This document shows positions 15,268 through 15,883 of a stretch of DNA of 15,883 nt, piece by piece. Location: the NCBI GenBank assembly GCA_030730545.1, contig JANQUX010000445.1, positions 1-15,883 on the forward strand, written 5' to 3'. Source of the DNA: Maribacter sp. GTDB taxonomy: Bacteria; Bacteroidota; Bacteroidia; Flavobacteriales; Flavobacteriaceae. Under the pieces are notes generated by a model that saw nothing but the letters and a program-made list of their open reading frames with translations, ran no database searches and was not told where the DNA came from. Positions within the stretch are counted from its first letter, which is position 1; each line of letters begins with the position of its first letter. The translations under genes were made by a program, and so were the position numbers.

Positions 15268-15882
15268 TTAATAATCGGAAATCCATTCGAAATTATCTTG
15301 AATAACTTGGTTCTTCTCTTCTTTCAAATATGCTAAAAATGCCAATGCGGTAGGTGATAGTTTTTTAGATTTAAGCCAAATAATATTCCACATTGTAAGT
15401 ATTGGCAAGCCTTTGATCTTAACTATTTGAACTTCATTATTTTTAAGCTCGTTTTTTAACCCTATAATCGGCATAATAGAAAAACCTAAACCCGCAATTA
15501 CCGCTTGTTTAACAGCTTCATTAGAAGTAAGTTCAATTTTTTTACGAACCTCAAATTTATTTTCTATTATAAAATTTTCCATGGCAGCTCTTGTGGCAGA
15601 ACCTGTCTCTCTATAGAGCAATGCCGACTCTTCAAAAATCTTTTTCTTAGATAGTTTTTTATTCGCTAATCCGTTTTTACCGGCAATTAAATATAATTTG
15701 TTCTGCATAAGTTCTACGCTATCAACACTTAATTTCGTCGGCAAAACAGATACCATTGCAAAATCTACGGTATTCAATTCTAAACTTTCAATTACCTGAG
15801 CCTTATTTGTTACATCGATAATCAGATCAACACCTTTATTTTGGCGAGAGAAATTAGAAAGTAAATAAGGCATTACGTATTT
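15268..15882 (-). CDS. LysR family transcriptional regulator, effector-binding domain (5' end outside window)
   Basis: The frame is open to the right edge (codons AAA TAC GTA precede the first Met at 15873), so only the C-terminal ~205 residues are present and the helix-turn-helix is outside the window. The visible part is a LysR substrate-binding domain (periplasmic-binding-protein fold): KYVMPYLLSNFSRQNKGVDL at the start of lobe 1, NTVDFAMVSVLPTKL, then YRETGSATRAAMENFI (the typical effector-loop position) and VKQAVIAGLGFSIMPIIGLKNEL, the classic V..GLGI..LP motif. LysR regulators sense a small effector and often control a divergent neighbour; that neighbour would lie to the right, out of view. 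There is no evidence that it controls the convergent secreted-protein gene. Effector unknown. Confidence 0.92.
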   Translation of the reverse strand, partial: KYVMPYLLSNFSRQNKGVDLIIDVTNKAQVIESLELNTVDFAMVSVLPTKLSVDSVELMQNKLYLIAGKNGLANKKLSKKKIFEESALLYRETGSATRAAMENFIIENKFEVRKKIELTSNEAVKQAVIAGLGFSIMPIIGLKNELKNNEVQIVKIKGLPILTMWNIIWLKSKKLSPTALAFLAYLKEEKNQVIQDNFEWISDY

Positions 15883-15883
15883 A

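Noticed and set aside
1..15883. tRNA, rRNA, CRISPR array, insertion sequence or phage genes
   Set aside because: No cloverleaf-like element, regular spacer array, transposase, integrase or terminal inverted repeat was recognised on reading through the window.

Overview
The window looks like the chromosome of a marine-type member of the Bacteroidota, most likely family Flavobacteriaceae. It encodes a type B (gliding-associated) and a type A sorting domain of the type IX secretion system, a SprB-type repeat and a DUF3098 protein. The order ftsX - DUF3098 - uppP - truB is familiar from flavobacteria. Intergenic DNA is AT-rich, Shine-Dalgarno sites are weak, and one TAnnTTTG promoter box of the Bacteroidota type is visible.

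Left part (1-4342, all +): the 3' end of a large secreted, T9SS-dependent surface protein, then a compact envelope cluster. This holds ftsX (division/peptidoglycan control), a small two-helix DUF3098 membrane protein, uppP (undecaprenyl-pyrophosphate recycling, TTG start directly after the previous stop) and truB (tRNA pseudouridine 55). After a 64-base gap with a possible promoter comes an inner-membrane protein with a TonB-like C-terminus.

Middle part (4403-10201, all -): a tightly packed operon read right to left, tetR-type regulator - ABC exporter half - HlyD-type adaptor - TolC-type outer-membrane channel. Genes overlap by 8, overlap by 8, then are 2 bases apart. A thioredoxin-like gene follows 62 bases downstream. 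Together these would form a tripartite envelope-spanning exporter. The ABC subunit is unusual: its nucleotide-binding domain has lost or altered Walker A Ser/Thr, Q-loop, signature, Walker B Asp, catalytic Glu and H-loop His, yet the frame is intact. A perfect 17-base palindrome overlaps the only good promoter box, upstream of the regulator gene. Its 11-base core (TAGTA-N-TACTA) recurs upstream of the thioredoxin-like gene, suggesting one regulator for both.

Right part: a 368-base divergent intergenic region, then a 1480-residue secreted multidomain protein (+). It has a signal peptide, a jelly-roll-like domain, a putative (beta/alpha)8 glycoside-hydrolase-like domain, two Ig-like domains, a second copy of the jelly-roll-like domain, a further Ig-like domain, a SprB-like repeat, two Big_2-like domains and a T9SS type A tail. 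It is plausibly an extracellular enzyme against an algal polysaccharide; an alpha-L-fucosidase/fucanase-like activity is a guess. A 240-base gap follows, then the C-terminal effector domain of a LysR-type regulator (-), cut by the window edge.

No rRNA, tRNA, CRISPR array, insertion sequence or integrase was seen. The two items most worth following are the pseudo-ATPase exporter operon with its two matching palindromes, and the large multidomain enzyme candidate.
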